Shown here: positions 22,871 to 35,214 of the stretch, in pieces
Position numbering within the stretch: position 1 is the first letter of the stretch
How the letters are laid out: the number at the start of each line of letters is the position of its first letter
Source of the DNA: Malachius bipustulatus
Lineage: Eukaryota; Arthropoda; Insecta; Coleoptera; Melyridae
Length of the DNA: 64,000 nt
NCBI GenBank assembly: GCA_910589415.1
Contig: OU342633.1
Span: 34,912,210-34,976,209 of the forward strand
Reading direction: 5' to 3'
Program-made: the position numbers and the translations under genes
The notes under the pieces: generated by a model
What the model was told of the DNA's origin: nothing
What the model saw: only the letters and a program-made list of their open reading frames with translations
The model's database searches: none

Positions 22871-24560
22871 AGACAGGACAGACGGACCATCCGAATTCGT
22901 CTCTTTAAAAGTCCACTGATCTCTACTTGTCTGCATCAAAACAATCCTGAGGTTATAAGCTACAAGACGAACGAGAGGCCCTTTTTTGAGAGGGAATCCT
23001 CTTTCAGAGGAGACTGGAGAGACGTAAAATAAGACGAAAAAGTTGTCCGCGATAATGGAGGCATCATCTCAATGACAGATCCGGTCGCGGCCTCGCCCGG
23101 TTACGACACAAACCCGCTTTTATATTAAAAATCTCGCATTGTCGAGCTGTCTGAATGTGGATCGGTCTTCTTGGTGACCGCATTGGTAGACAAGACAGAC
23201 GTGGTGCGAACGAAGCTCCTCGGTCTAGTCTTTGGCCATGGCGTCTTTAAAAAAATCGGTGTGATCGACCGTTCTGGCCAGCGCTCACGAAGCAGCAGTA
23301 GTAACCAACTAGTTTCGTACTGTTTTTGCTACGTTGCCACCGACTTCTTCGTGCATACTTTAATATTACCGTCTCTTTCTTATTCTTTTGCAAAACGCTA
23401 CTCGATCACCTGCATAATCTGCTAGGCTAGCTCACTCATCGTCTTTAGTGTTGTGTAAAGCTGACCTTTAGATCTTCCTACCCCGTCCCCAGATTCATCC
23501 TTGGGTAATAATTTTTGGCGAATTTGTGCATGAAATGCTGGGTGGTATTTGTTGCTTGTACTTTAATTTGTCTAAATTAATTTCAAGAAAATAATAGCCT
23601 CTTTATAATTCCCCCCCCCCCCTCTCACTCTCTATACAAATTTCGCCCCCTCGTGTGTCGAAAAGTAAATTATATATTAAGATGAACCCGTTGTGTTATA
23701 AGAAGAATTTACGTGCAGTAATTGTTTAGAGATAGATCTGGCAATGCAGGTGTCCTAGAACTTCACATGTCCACGAGCTAGAGGCAGATAGAGACACCAT
23801 TATTCTTCTCTTTACCAGGTTATCGGCCCGATTCTCCTACCTGTCTCTGGCTAGATAATTAGTTACGTGCCGGCTAGAGATACTCGCATTGTAAAAACTA
23901 CACTCACTGTATAATATATTGCGTTTCTGAGCCGTCTTATGTAAGGCGCTGACGCGAAAGAGAAATGCAACGAGAACGTTCGGTTGGTCCAAATTTTTTG
24001 ACGACGGTTTAAACTGCAGAGTCCGGATTTTTTCAAAAATTATGGATATGGACGACTGGTACCTCGTTTAAAAATAATTTTACTCCATTTCTTCTTCTAA
24101 TTATTAATGTTCGCAAAATTTTGTTACCAAAATGCTTGAAACTTTGGGGCGGTTCAATACAATTATTGCACATTTGAAGGTATACTTTGACTGCTTCATT
24201 GCAAAAACTGAGTTCCAAAGAAAAGGTTTTCAAAATTTAATTTTCTCTAGTTACTTTTTCGTATCGTGCGTCTGACTATAACATGACTATATCCCAATTT
24301 TAGAAGTGGATCGTGTCCCCAAACCATCAGCTTATTGCATCTTCGGCGCCCTGAGGCCGTGACTCATGGCATCAGGCCTTCCTATCGCCGAAGCGCGGTA
24401 TCGCCAATTAGGATGGAATTTCGGGAGCTGTGGTTTGTTACATGGTTTTTTTGCAAAATTTTATATCTGAAAGGTTTCCCGTTTGGAGTGAAGAATTACA
24501 AAGAAGCAAAAACTTATCGCAAAATTTCAAATAAGAGAAAGAAATAATAAAATTGTTAAC
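22870..24560. other. Unique sequence, no supported gene
   Basis: Non-repetitive except a C12 run at 23611-23622 followed by CTCTCACTCTC. A GC-balanced part at 22960-23450 resembles the other unique islands. No ORF stands out. Confidence 0.3.
23611..23622. repeat. C12 homopolymer
   Basis: Twelve consecutive C followed by a CT-rich tail. Confidence 0.9.
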
Positions 24561-26500
24561 GTTCTCGTGCTTTCTTTAGATTATAGAACCCCCCCCCCCT
24601 CCTTTTTAGGGATGGGCTCTTTTCTTTTTTTCTTTTATAAATTTTATTACAATTTTTTCAGGTTCAATGATGTTTTTTCATGCTCTTGAAATTAGGCCCC
24701 CGGTCTTTATTAAAGAAGAATGTCCAAAACATTTTGTTACTAATTTTTAATGGTACCTACCCATTGCTGGTACTACCATATGAAAAAAGAACAAACTCTA
24801 CTTTAAAAAAATGTAACTTTCTTACATAAAGGGCTAGGTGTGATTGTTTAGAAATTACTCCTTAGAAACGACAAAATTTTGGAGGAACTAGTTATCACCA
24901 TCAAATGGTCCTTCGAAAAGGAAGACAAAGCGGTAGGAGAGGAAAACGGGGGTTCCGCAATTTTGTTGCATTTTTTTTAACCACGCTATTAGAAAAAAAT
25001 ACGAGAATTTCAGCACAGTCGTGCAGAAATTGAGTAATAAGTGAATACCAGAATCTGTTTCCCTAAAAGTACGAACGAATCTTCTATTTTTCAGTTTCTA
25101 CGGACGGTACCTATACCGGGAAATAATCTCTGATTTCCCTTTGAACTCGGAACTTTCGGCAAATGAGCAATTTTTCCTTTTTTTTTTAGCAAATTTATTT
25201 ATTATAATTTTACAATAATAGTAAACTGAGGTTATGTAACTCTCAAAAATTCTAGAATGAACTGACACTCTCGATCTCGGCCGAATATTAACAGTTCGGT
25301 ACACTTGACGTTCGGGAATGTCATTCTAGAAAGTGACCTGCTAATACAGAGTGCACGGATATACCGTATACATCGAAAAGGAGGCGATTCTACACAATAA
25401 AAATAACACTTTTTCCTATAAACTTTTACGCCCAGACGTTCTGTTTTCATGATACAGGTAAAGTTGAACTTTCCTTGCAATTTTTTGTCATTATCTCGAG
25501 AACCGTATGAGATACAATGTTCGTATCTTATAACTTATACACGCACTTTGTGCTCATTATTCCCCTTGTTTTCACTGTAAAATAAAGATTAAAAAAAATT
25601 GAATTTGGGGAACTTTGAGGCTTTCAACTAAGGCCCCAAATTTCTATGCCACTGGAATAAATGAGATTTTAAGAAGCGCTTTAAAACCTCCCATTTTTTC
25701 TACATCAAAAAGGTACCCATAGTTAACAGCTCTAAAATTAACAGTTTCCTAGAAAAATGGTATATGAGAGAAAAATAGTTGTATCTAGTGCGCGAAATTG
25801 AACTTTGGCGATTAAGAATGAGAGCTTTGAATGCACCATAATTTCGTGCTTGAGTTACATACAAAATTTTTTAGACAGCTTTATTGAAATAAGCGAAAAA
25901 TTCAAAATATAATCATAAAAATGATGCAAGGAAACTTATCAATTCAGTTCCACGTTGATTGTTGCTTTGTTGCTAGGGAAACAAATACAAGATTTCTATA
26001 CAGTGGACGAAGTAGTTGTCGCACTAGGTCGCGAAATACTTCGCGCACGCCGCCGAGTAGGCAACAATAAAGCGCCATTTTCCATTCGCATATTGATGAA
26101 AAAACGTCAACCTTATTTAAAGGTAAACGCCGAGGTAAAGGCTGTCTAAAAATTACTTTTGTCAACAATTTATTAACAGTAGGTACAGCTTTTTGAAAAA
26201 AAAAAAATAAAAGATGAAAGAAAAAATTCTTAAAATTAATGTTTTCTTTCATAAAATGCATATTTTTTTCGGAAACGGTTCACTTTAAAGCTGTTAACCA
26301 AAAGTAACTTTTTTGGGAAGAAAACATGGGGGGGGGGGGGGTTACAGCGCTTCTTAAAATCGCAAGTTCAGCGCTATGACCACTGGCAAAAAAGTTCAAC
26401 TTTGACCACCTGTATCTTGAAAACGGTACGTCTGGGCTGAGGTCTGGGCATATAAATTTATAAGAAAAAAAAAGTAGAATCACCTCCTTTTCTACCTACG
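24560..26500. other. AT-rich sequence with G/C homopolymers and one X-box-like site
   Basis: C11 (24589-24599) and G14 (26328-26341) interrupt AT-rich DNA. At 25969-25982, GTTGCTAGGGAAAC fits the RFX-type pattern GTHNYY-NN-RRNAAC. The following 80 bases include TCGCGAAATACTTCGCGC, a near-palindrome. Frames on both strands across 25944-26261 show no motif. Confidence 0.35.
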
Positions 26501-26514
26501 TGTTGTTTCCGGGG

Positions 26515-27245
26515 GCCCCTGTACACTGTTGATCCATTTTAATATTTTTTTGAAATCATCGGGAAGGGGCGTCATTTCCGGAAAAAAGTTTTAGGCATAC
26601 GTTATCCAGTTTTGAGAGGAACATCGTTTGAAGCCAAACACCACCCCCCCATCTTTAACCCCCTGCGTATGGGTGCGGGGGTAACTTCCGACTTCTTAAA
26701 TAGAAACTCCTATTTTTTTATTGAGGATAATATTTTTCATGAAAAAATAGGAAACTTTTAGCCGAAGCATTTTTTCATGCGATGCAACCCTCATCCTCTA
26801 AAATGCAATCCAAAAACCGATTTGGACTAAATCGGTTGACTAAATTATTTAGACTTGTGACTAAACAACGGCCTCAGGAGAAAATTGCAAGAGTAAAAAG
26901 TTATTTGGTTTGGAGAGGGCCATCGGTTGAACATAAAAACTACCCCCCACCCCCCAACTTACATCTTTAGGCGTGACTTTGAAATTTGTACTGGGGGTGG
27001 GGGGTAGTTTTTATGTCTAACCCTCGGTCTAACCGATGACCTTTTCCAAATTTTCAATTTTCCCCTGGAGGCACCTGGAGGTGTTTAGTCATAGGAAAGT
27101 AAATGGATATCGAAAAATCGTTTTTTTTTTAATTGCAATTTTAGTGATGAAAGTTGCATCGCATGAAAAAAATGTTTCAGACAAGAGTTGCTTATTTTTT
27201 CACAATTAAAAAAAGAAGATTAAAATGGATCAGCCTGTATAACGT
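26515..27245. mobile_element. Fold-back element, about 730 bp
   Basis: The two halves are an imperfect inverted repeat over most of their length. The outer part CTG.TGATCCATTTTAAT (about 26528-26543) pairs with ATTAAAATGGATCAGCCTG (about 27220-27238). CATGCGATGCAAC (near 26776) pairs with GTTGCATCGCATG (near 27152). CATCGGTTGA and AAAAACTACCCCCCA (near 26920-26955) pair with TGGGGGGTAGTTTTTATG (near 26997). The centre is at about 26970-26995. No ORF. The right outer end touches the transposase relic that follows, so the element may be an internal-deletion or MITE relative. Confidence 0.75.
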
Positions 27246-27599
27246 CCACGTGGTCAGCAACGAAAGGAAGATCAATTGGAGAGCTAGTGAAGTCAGTATA
27301 TAGTTTGGGATGTCGTTGTTATGAGAGACAGCTCAGCTGAAAAGTTCAAAGGCAGAAATCGATATAGCTTAAAATGTTATCATCAGTGAAGTGAATTAGA
27401 AAATAGTTACCAGCTGTGTTTAGCACTGAGTTTTCGACGACGGGTAGAAAGTGACAATTATTGGTGAATTGGTCGAAGTAGCAGTGAGATTAAGAAGAAG
27501 AAGAAGTGGTTAAATCATTGTTGTGAGGTTATTGTACAAGATCGGCCTAAAATACCTGAGATAAAAAATTTAATGTACTACTTGAAGTTGAAGATAATC

Positions 27600-28200
27600 C
27601 AACACACTTCTACAAGGCAGATAGCTCTAAATCACGATATTGATCATTCAACTGTCGTTACACCACTGAGAAAAGAAAAATCTTTTTCTTCCTTACAAAG
27701 CCTCGATTAATCCATGAATAAATGAAAATGATCCCGACCGCGTCGACTGCAGCAGTTCTGTGAAGAGTTCCAGTTGAGATGTGACGAAAATCCCAACTTT
27801 TTAAATAATATTATTTTCTCGGACGAGGCGACTTTTTGTTCGAATTGGACAGTGAACCGCCATAACTCCAGATACTGGTCACAGGAAAAATAAACGTGCA
27901 ATAGTTGGAGTCGGCTTCTAGGGCCCTATCTTTTTAATGAAAATTTGTCTCCTGAGCGGAATTTACATTTTTTTTCGGGAAGAACTCCTTCTATCCTTCC
28001 TTAGCACTTGCTTTTACTATCCGTGCGAATAACAATATGCCCCTCGAAAGAATCTGGTTTCAACAGGATGGAGTTCCTCCTCATTTTGGTCTTGGTGTTA
28101 ATGTTAGGCTATTTCTCAACAACGTATTTCCTGGCAAGTGGATCGAGCGGCGAGGACCCGATTTGACACCTCTTAGATTTTTTCTTTGGGGGTAATTTAA
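27600..28200 (+). pseudogene. Tc1/mariner-superfamily DDE transposase relic
   Basis: Several frames together recall an insect IS630-Tc1-mariner transposase. A helix-turn-helix-like part (STRQIALNHDIDHSTV) is at about 27610-27660. FSDEATF has the first catalytic Asp at 27822-27824 and is followed by VNRHNSRYWS. WFQQDGVPPHF has the second Asp at 28067-28069. ERRGP then jumps to DLTPL, and RFFLWG has Arg where the family has its third catalytic Asp. About eight residues normally between RRGP and DLTP are missing. Stops and frameshifts lie between the blocks. It is inactive and distinct from the mariner relic at 9791, whose motifs (HHDNAP, PKLKRPLKGRRF) belong to another branch. Confidence 0.85.
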
Positions 28201-28950
28201 AATCCATTTAAAATAACCCCAAACCCCAAACAAGGGTTTTCTTATCAAAATGTTTTTCTAGCAAAACTCCCTGTATCTTGTCTTCTTGTCAGCGAATAGT
28301 AATAAATCCCTAATATGTGGTATCGTTGTATTCACAAAGAGGAGAATTCGTTCTTGACAAAAAATAGGGGTTGCTGTTTAAAAATAAATGTGATGACGTC
28401 ACAGCTCAAATATGTGATTTGATAAAAAAATAATTTTTATGTTGATAAATGCCTTTTTTACAAATAATCGACCTGTTTCGGGATTTTGAAAAAAAAAAAT
28501 GTAAAAAACAAAGTTAAGGTATGGAAATTCTGCGGAACGTTGTTGCTTAATTTATTGAATATACTTCTTACGCCGGTACTGAAAAAAAATTAAAAAAAGA
28601 TGAAAATTCAATTATATACGTTTATTGACCAGGACAGATTCTTTTGTGTCTTTTGTCTATTCAAAGGTCTTTTCATCTTGAATAATAATTGTTAAGTCAA
28701 CTTTGTATTCCATACATGACTGACTCAACTCGGACTTCTTCGAATCGAACGAAAACAAAAAAACGCAACAAAAGACAAGAAAATAAAGACGTCGGGAAAC
28801 TTAGAACCAACAAGCTTTTCTTCATTACTTTCTCAAATATTTCTTTACTCACTCTCTCCCTTTCAGCGGATATTATTAAAGATGCTTACCTGAAAATAAA
28901 AAAATACAATAATTAGACAAATCATTATAGTATAGCATATTATTCAAACA
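28200..28950. other. AT-rich sequence, nothing identified
   Basis: Low-complexity DNA with A-runs. A CTCCCTGTATC at about 28267 resembles ends of Tc1/mariner-like elements (compare CCTGTATAACG at 27235), so it could be the far end of the preceding relic, but the repeat is too short to be sure. Confidence 0.3.
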
Positions 28951-28951
28951 C

Positions 28952-28973
28952 AATAATAATAATAATAATAATA
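28952..28973. repeat. AAT microsatellite
   Basis: About seven AAT units. Confidence 0.9.
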
Positions 28974-30340
28974 AATTCCACTGTTGTGTAAAGACAATAA
29001 GACGGGACAGTTCTGCCTTGATTAGGGCTCACAAGTCTTCCATTCCGGCAATAATGAAAGATGTGCCGATCGAAGAGATGTATTTGGGAAAATATTTTAG
29101 TTTTCATTTCAAGAAACAAAAATTGTTGATCGTGCGTGTATAATAACAAAACAATAATAAAAAATGTATTTTTCTGCTTAGATTTTCAATAACAAAGCAT
29201 CTGCATTAAAGCGAAGATGTATAATTAAAATCAATACAATTTTTCCCAAATTGGTTGGGTATTACAAGCGAATTGTTTAAATAATTATTATTCACGGTAG
29301 CGCGTAGCGGTATTGATTTCGTCGTTACATAATAAGCGTATTGTGCAATGAGTAATCGTAAACTTTAATGTTCAAAGTCATACCTATATTCCATTGCAGA
29401 ATTGCGTAATAATAAACAATAATAATAATGATACTAATAATAATAAAGCGCGCTCGAGCTGAGAGATTAGAAATATTATTATCACCCATACTCGTAGGTA
29501 CGTCTACACCTACCTGTACCAACTAGGAATGATGCCATTTCTTACGCTACAAGAAGAATAAATTTCCCTTTATATGATTTCCTTATATGACCATAAATTG
29601 GTTGAAATTTATCGTAAATATAATTTTTCTTTACTTTTTTTTCATAATACTTTATATCAATTTTTTCAGGAAAACAAGGAACCGTTACATTTAAATATCG
29701 TAGCAGCGCAGGGGCGACAATAATTTAAATGGGCAATCAATATTGGGAATCGCTCTCATCCAAAAGACCTGACTCTACGGGGACGGGGAGCACGTCAAGG
29801 GGTTGTCATGTAAAGGTGCCGCTCATAAGGTAATATGGGACGGGAAACAAGGTTCACCAAGATCATGCATTCTGACAAGGAATGAAATATCTCCAACCTG
29901 GATTTCAGAATTTATGACACGAGAATGAAGTTGGTTGCTTTTAGCAAAAATCTTTAAACCTTAGCAACACACCTTGACATAGTCATACCCTCAGTCAACC
30001 ATTGTGCTGCTTCCCTGGAGATGGGCAACTCGTACCACCAGCACCAGCGGAAGCAGGACTATTATGGACTAGCGCAGACTACTGCAGGAGAAATTTATCG
30101 CTACTTCTTGGATCTATGATGTATGTACCCCAACAACATGTGGGATAGCACAAACACCAACCTCCGAGAGAGTATCTTTTAGAATTTATCTTATAAACAT
30201 ACCCACTTGACTAAAAACAATATTAAACACAACATGTTGCTATTAACTTCGCCACAGATGGAAATCTTCAATTACACCATCAATTTTGGATCATAGAATC
30301 GTGATTTTTGAACTAGGAGGACTTAAAATTGACTAAATGT
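28974..30340. other. AT-rich unique sequence, no gene seen
   Basis: AAT-rich tracts recur at 29400-29450. The rest is non-repetitive and without coding support. Confidence 0.35.
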
Positions 30341-30344
30341 GTAA

Positions 30345-30720
30345 GGTGGATGAAGCAATAAGCCAAAAATAAGAGAAGTAGGGCAGACCTGTTACCAATC
30401 ACCTTTGGCAATTGGTTCTGGGTAAGATGAATGAAGCAATAAACCAAAAATAAGAGAAGTAAGGTATACCTGTTGCCAATCACCTCTGGGACTTGCGGTT
30501 ATGGGTAAGATGAATGAAGCAATAAGACAAAAAGAAGAGAAGTAGGGTGAACCTGTTGCCAATCACCTCTGGGAATTGGTTCTGGGTAAGATAAATGAAG
30601 CAATTAGCCAAAAATAAGAGAAGTGCGGTAGGGATGTGGCTAAACACCTCTGTGACTTGGTAAGATGAATGGAGCAATAAGCGAAAAATAAGAAAAGTAG
30701 GGATATTTTGATGCAGCAAA
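30345..30720. repeat. 82-bp tandem array, about 4.5 copies
   Basis: The unit contains GATGAATGAAGCAATAA.CC, AAAATAAGAGAAGTAGGG, ACCTGTTGCCAATCACCTCT and GGTTCTGGGTAAGAT. Anchors repeat about every 80-85 bp. Copies diverge moderately. Minus-strand frames here only translate the repeat. Confidence 0.88.
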
Positions 30721-31095
30721 TATCTCTCAAAGTGAAGATGCGAAAGAAAAACTGCACAAACCCATAGCCAAAAACAAGATGGAGACCCAAATGTCCTTAG
30801 AGAAACCGACCAGTAATAGCTTCACGATTCCGATTGATACCATTTTTTTGGGAGCGGCGTAAGTTCAAGTGAAGAAAGAAAGTGGCAAGAGAAATTTTAA
30901 GCAGACCAGGAAATACTAACAGATAAACAGCTACAAAAATATGCTCTGCGGCAAAGTTACGTTGGGCAATTAACACTTTCCGACTATACAAAGAGCCAAG
31001 GTTATCTTCGTTCCAAAAGCAGGGAAGGAGATGACTCAATCAAAATTCTGCGGATCAATCAGCCCATCAATAGCGTGTACAGTAAGGTTTAAAGC
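30720..31095. other. Unique sequence, no gene seen
   Basis: No repeat and no supported ORF. It ends at a C16 homopolymer. Confidence 0.35.
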
Positions 31096-31110
31096 CCCCC
31101 CCCCCCCCCC
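31095..31110. repeat. C16 homopolymer
   Basis: Sixteen consecutive C, the longest such run in the window, at the left border of a fold-back element. Confidence 0.9.
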
Positions 31111-31625
31111 AATGACCTTAAATTTTGATCCAAATGAAAACTTTGGAAAAAAACTAAATCAAATGTCATCATAAATTTTACTAGTTTTTGACGTTAAACT
31201 GATTTGCCGAATGTCAAAGATGACTTTGCAGTCGCTGCCAACTTCAAAATTCTGAGGGGCGTGGGGGGTCGCGTGAGACCACATTTTAAAGGTATTTTAA
31301 CTATCTACATAAAAATTATGTTTGTTTTTAATTTTGACTAGTCGGCTCAGAATTTAAAGAGCGTGGGGAGGACCATAAACGCCGAGGAAAAGATTATCAA
31401 AATTGGAAGCTGATAATTTTTTGTAGATAATTGAAATACCTTTAAAATGAGGTCTCACACGATCAACTCCCATGCCCGTCAAAATTTTGAAGTTGACAAC
31501 GACTGCAACGTAATTTTTGACATTTGACAAATCAGTCTTACGTCAAAAAGTAGTAAAATTCACGCCACTGAAATTAGTTCTTGTCCCAAAGTTCTATATC
31601 ATTTGGCTCAGAATTTAAAGTGAGG
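31111..31625. mobile_element. Fold-back element, about 515 bp
   Basis: The left arm (about 31111-31320) and right arm (about 31410-31625) are inverted copies. TTAAATTTTGATCCAAATGA pairs with TCATTTGGCTCAGAATTTAA. GACGTTAAACTGATTTG pairs with CAAATCAGTCTTACGTC. TGAGACCACATTTTAAAGG pairs with CCTTTAAAATGAGGTCTCA. GTAGATAATTG near 31428 pairs with the ACTATCTAC at about 31309. The loop is roughly 100 bp. Sequence at 31630-31840 repeats parts of the arms again, so a second partial element lies on the right. No ORF. Confidence 0.8.
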
Positions 31626-31840
31626 GGGGACTATTGACATCCTCACTGACACAAAGATTGTCTAAATTGACAACTAGCATAATATTTCTGCGCATAATTG
31701 AAAATGTAATTAAAAAATTGAAGTTGACAGCGACAGCAACGTCATTGATTTTTGACATTTGATTTAGTTTTTGCACCAACGTTTTATCTCGTTTGGATCA
31801 AAATTTGAGGTCGGAGGGGTGGGAGGGGCTACTAAACTTC
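31626..31840. repeat. Partial copy of the fold-back arm
   Basis: GGGGACTATTGACATCC, GACAGCGACAGCAACGTCA, TTTTTGACATTTGATTTAG and CGTTTGGATCAAAATTTGAGG match the arms of the adjoining fold-back element, in the order of its right arm. Confidence 0.65.
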
Positions 31841-32590
31841 TTCACTGTAAATTAAAAAGATTGAAAAAGTTCGTAAATAATTACTTAAGAACAGAAGTAT
31901 TTATTGATGCCAAAATTCAAAATAGAAAAAAAAAATCGAAGGCGGAAAAATCAAAATAAAATAAAAATCATTTAAATTTTCCTATTTAATTAATTTAATT
32001 TAATTTAATTTAGTTGAAAAATGGCATATTCCTTATAGCATTATTATGAATTGGCTGAGAGTAAAAATAGGATGTGCTACAATTAGAGCGAGCAGTATGT
32101 GCATTAGAAGAAGTCGTAAACGATGGCGCTCAATTAGGGATTTTTCTGATGGAGCTGGAATACCAATATTTTCGTATTAATTGTTATTATTATTATTGTT
32201 ATATAGTTGTTATGCTTTTATACTGATATAATATTATGTAAATTAATTGACATCATTATGTATAATCTGTTAATATGTGAACATTTTTATAGTTAATATT
32301 TCAATAAAATTATATCAATTTAAATCTCGAGTGAAAAAAAAAATAGGAAATGTACATAAAGGTGGGAGAGTTAATTGTGTCTAGTCAGATTTTTGTACGG
32401 CAATTTATAAAAAATAGAAATAATTTGGCACATTGCCTATAATTTATTGTTACTGAGCTCGGTTGCCAAATCGTAAAAATACCCGCAAAATTGCTTTCAA
32501 TAGATTTTTTATATTTTATTTTTTATGTCAGAGAAGAAATTTCAAACAGTAGACCGAATAAACTGAACTGGGCCAGAAAGGTGGAATAAA
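31840..32590. other. AT-rich sequence, no gene seen
   Basis: AATTT-type short tandem at about 31985-32015 and ATT-rich stretches; otherwise nothing identified. Confidence 0.35.
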
Positions 32591-33680
32591 AATAGAAAAT
32601 ATTTGGCAACGTCGTCTACCTGATGGTATCCATAGAAACGATAATAACACCGTTAGCCAGGTTGCCAAATTTAGATATCCATAAAAATATATCCAAAATT
32701 AATGCCACGTAGCATTTTTGAATTGAAAAAGTTCAATTTCAAGTTGAACTTGACATTCAATAACGTCATCTGCCGTGTGTATAAGGAACGCGTTCGGTAG
32801 AGAGTTCGATATCTAGTCAGTTTAGTTAGAGACGAGCGACGAGAGAGCTTATACGAACGAGCTAGCATCCGTGTTATTGTTAAGTATGTAGAAAGTGACA
32901 AGTGTAGTGAATTGAGGCAAAAAGAGACAAGGAAGGAAATTAATATAAATATAGACCAGAAAATATAAGTTTGTTACAATATAATAAGGGTACCAAGTTT
33001 ATTGATGTATGAATAATCCAGAAAAATTACAACAAATAATGACAATTTTTTTAAATTAAAAAGATAACAAGTGAAAATATGATACGCTGTCCCCAGACGT
33101 GGATTTTTTAATTTATAAGAAAGAGCAAAATAAATCGCTTGGCAACATTGTCAGATTGGTTTCCAAGGAAACGACAGCAACATTGGATAAATCCAAGTCA
33201 CTTGATTGCCACTTTATCAAAAATATTCCGAAAATGACGTCGATTTTCACTGGCAATGGTAACCTTATACTACCAGGACTATGATTAATGAGTATGAAAG
33301 ATGCGATGTTGCCAAAACTCAAAACTGCATCTTCAAATACATATAGAAATAGAAATAGAACCTACTTCAACATTGATTATCATTGATCAGAACTTTACAG
33401 AATACTGGCAACGTTGCAGTAACTGAGGGGCTCAGCGATGTTGCCAAATGTAGCTTTTCATTTTCAAAAAAAATTATTTAAATAATTTCGACGCAGACAT
33501 TTTTATAATTTTTTAGTATCTTATTTCCAGAATAAATCTATAGAAATAACTAGAGAAAAAGCTAGAATTTGAAAAGAAAATCTCCGATGATTAGACGCGC
33601 ATTACTTGGCAACATCGCTTACATTAGTTTCCATAGAAACAGTAATAACAATAATGGAAGTTGTAGCTTTAAAGCCCCGA
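32590..33680. repeat. Dispersed repeat with X-box-like palindromes
   Basis: Three places share the order GGCAAC, then about 12-20 bases, then an X-box-like 14-mer: GTATCCATAGAAAC at 32626-32639, GTTTCCAAGGAAAC at 33159-33172 and GTTTCCATAGAAAC at 33627-33640. All fit GTHNYY-NN-RRNAAC. Further GTTGCCAAA or GGCAACGTTGCA words occur at 32660, 33310, 33408 and 33440. Spacing is about 470-535 bp. Sequence between is AT-rich and diverged. Non-coding. Confidence 0.6.
32770..33000 (+). promoter_or_regulatory. TATA-containing leader-like segment
   Basis: GTGTATAAGGAACGCG at about 32776 is followed by a GAGAGTTCGATATCTAGTCAGTTT stretch (TCAGT initiator-like, roughly 30-40 bases past the TATA) and AGAGACGAGCGACGAGAGAGC. 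This resembles insect LTR or pol II promoters. No matching second LTR or coding region lies in the window, so the call is weak. Confidence 0.25.
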
Positions 33681-34375
33681 GCAACGTTGTCAGATCTATC
33701 TTTTATTTTTTCCAAATATTTCTAGATCAATGTCCCCATCTACAAATACATCTCTTTCGAGTTGTAGGTCGTAGATGATAGGTCAGATCGTTCTTGGGAG
33801 ATAATTTACCATCGTCTATACTATGAGTTAATCCGCTTGTTTACGATAATAATAATAAAGATGGCGGCTAAAAAAAACTGTGCCAGACTTGTGTGTGTGT
33901 GTGTGGTCGCGTCCGTCATCCACGCGACGTCAAAATCAAACATTGTCCTAATTTATATTTTATTTATCGAGAGCAGAGAGAGCCGTAGAGCGGGAATTAT
34001 TATTGCAGAAATGAAAATTCGCACAATACTGTCTTCCAGCGTTGGTTGCCTGCTCCGTACACCCTCTATACTGTATTCCGATGGAGAACCGCCAACTAAA
34101 CAGCATTAAAGGGGAACTGCTGCTAGAGCAAAATCAATCCAGGCTCGTCGTCGACGGCAGCCAGCAGAGAACGGCGAACAGCGAACACCCGCTCCGTGTG
34201 CACTTCCCGATCCATCCATCCCGACGTTCCCGAAAATCGCCCGTCCACGACATTTATGAAAAATCAAATTTCTCCGCTTTATAAAATCTCTCTTACATTT
34301 ACAGCATTTCTTGGTAAGTTCCACAACCTGACCTGGCAGAAAGACAAAAAATTCGATTCCATAGTCAATGGACAT
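33680..34375. promoter_or_regulatory. Unique island, candidate regulatory DNA
   Basis: GC-balanced block at about 33780-34260 with CpG words, a TG microsatellite (about 33890-33905) and no convincing coding frame, although short frames are open on both strands. Confidence 0.2.
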
Positions 34376-34379
34376 TTTT

Positions 34380-35210
34380 CGGCCTAGTCACTAAAATTGG
34401 ACTAGACGGACTTGTCCCATCCAATTAACCCTTCCTGTTGAATTTGAACTATAAGTCACGTTTTTTATGACCGCAATTTTTTGCTTCGTCAACAGATATT
34501 ATTGAAGCTCCATAATATCAACTATATGTATACGTAATTCCATAGCATAGACAATGGAACTTTTTCGGCCTAGTCACTAGGCGATTACATTTGGTTTATG
34601 GCATAATTACCAGGCTTTTTTTATCCAGTTGGCCATTCTGTTCAGCATTTGAAACATAAGTCAAGTTTTTTATGAAGCCATTTTTTGGCATTTCCATAGA
34701 CATTGTAAGCGTAAGGGCCATATGAACTAATTCCATAGTCAATTGACTTTTTCGGCCTAGTCACTAGACGATGACATCTGGTCTATGGCCTAATCACCAG
34801 GCTTTTTTAACCAGTTCGTCATTCTTTTCAGCATTTGAAACATAAGTCAAGTTTTTTATAAAGCAATTTTATGGCACTTCAATAGACATTGTAAGCGTAA
34901 GCGCCATATGAACTAATTCCATTGTCAATTGACATTTTTGGCCTAGTCACTAGACGATTACATCTGGTCTATGGCCTAATCACCAGGATTTTTTTATCCG
35001 GTTCACCATTATTTTGAAAAATGAGTCAAGTTTTTCTGAAGCCATTTTTTTGGCACTTCAATAGACATTGTAAGCGTAAGCGCAATATGAACTAATTCCA
35101 TAGTCAATGGCCTTTTTCGGCCTAGTCATTAGACGATTACATCTGGTCTAAGGACTAATCATTAGGCTAATTTTTTATATCCGTTTCACCATTCCTGTTA
35201 AAGTTGAAGT
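34380..35210. repeat. 185-bp tandem array with CTAGTCACTAG
   Basis: Four to five copies. The anchor CGGCCTAGTCACTAG is at about 34380, 34566, 34753, 34940 and 35118. The unit also holds ATTACATCTGGTCTATGG, CCTAATCACCAGG, AGACATTGTAAGCGTAAG and TATGAACTAATTCCATAG. The core CTAGTCACTAG is the reverse complement of the CTAGTGACTAG word family that fills 37210-40030, so the two arrays carry it in opposite orientation. Confidence 0.88.
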
Positions 35211-35214
35211 ATAA

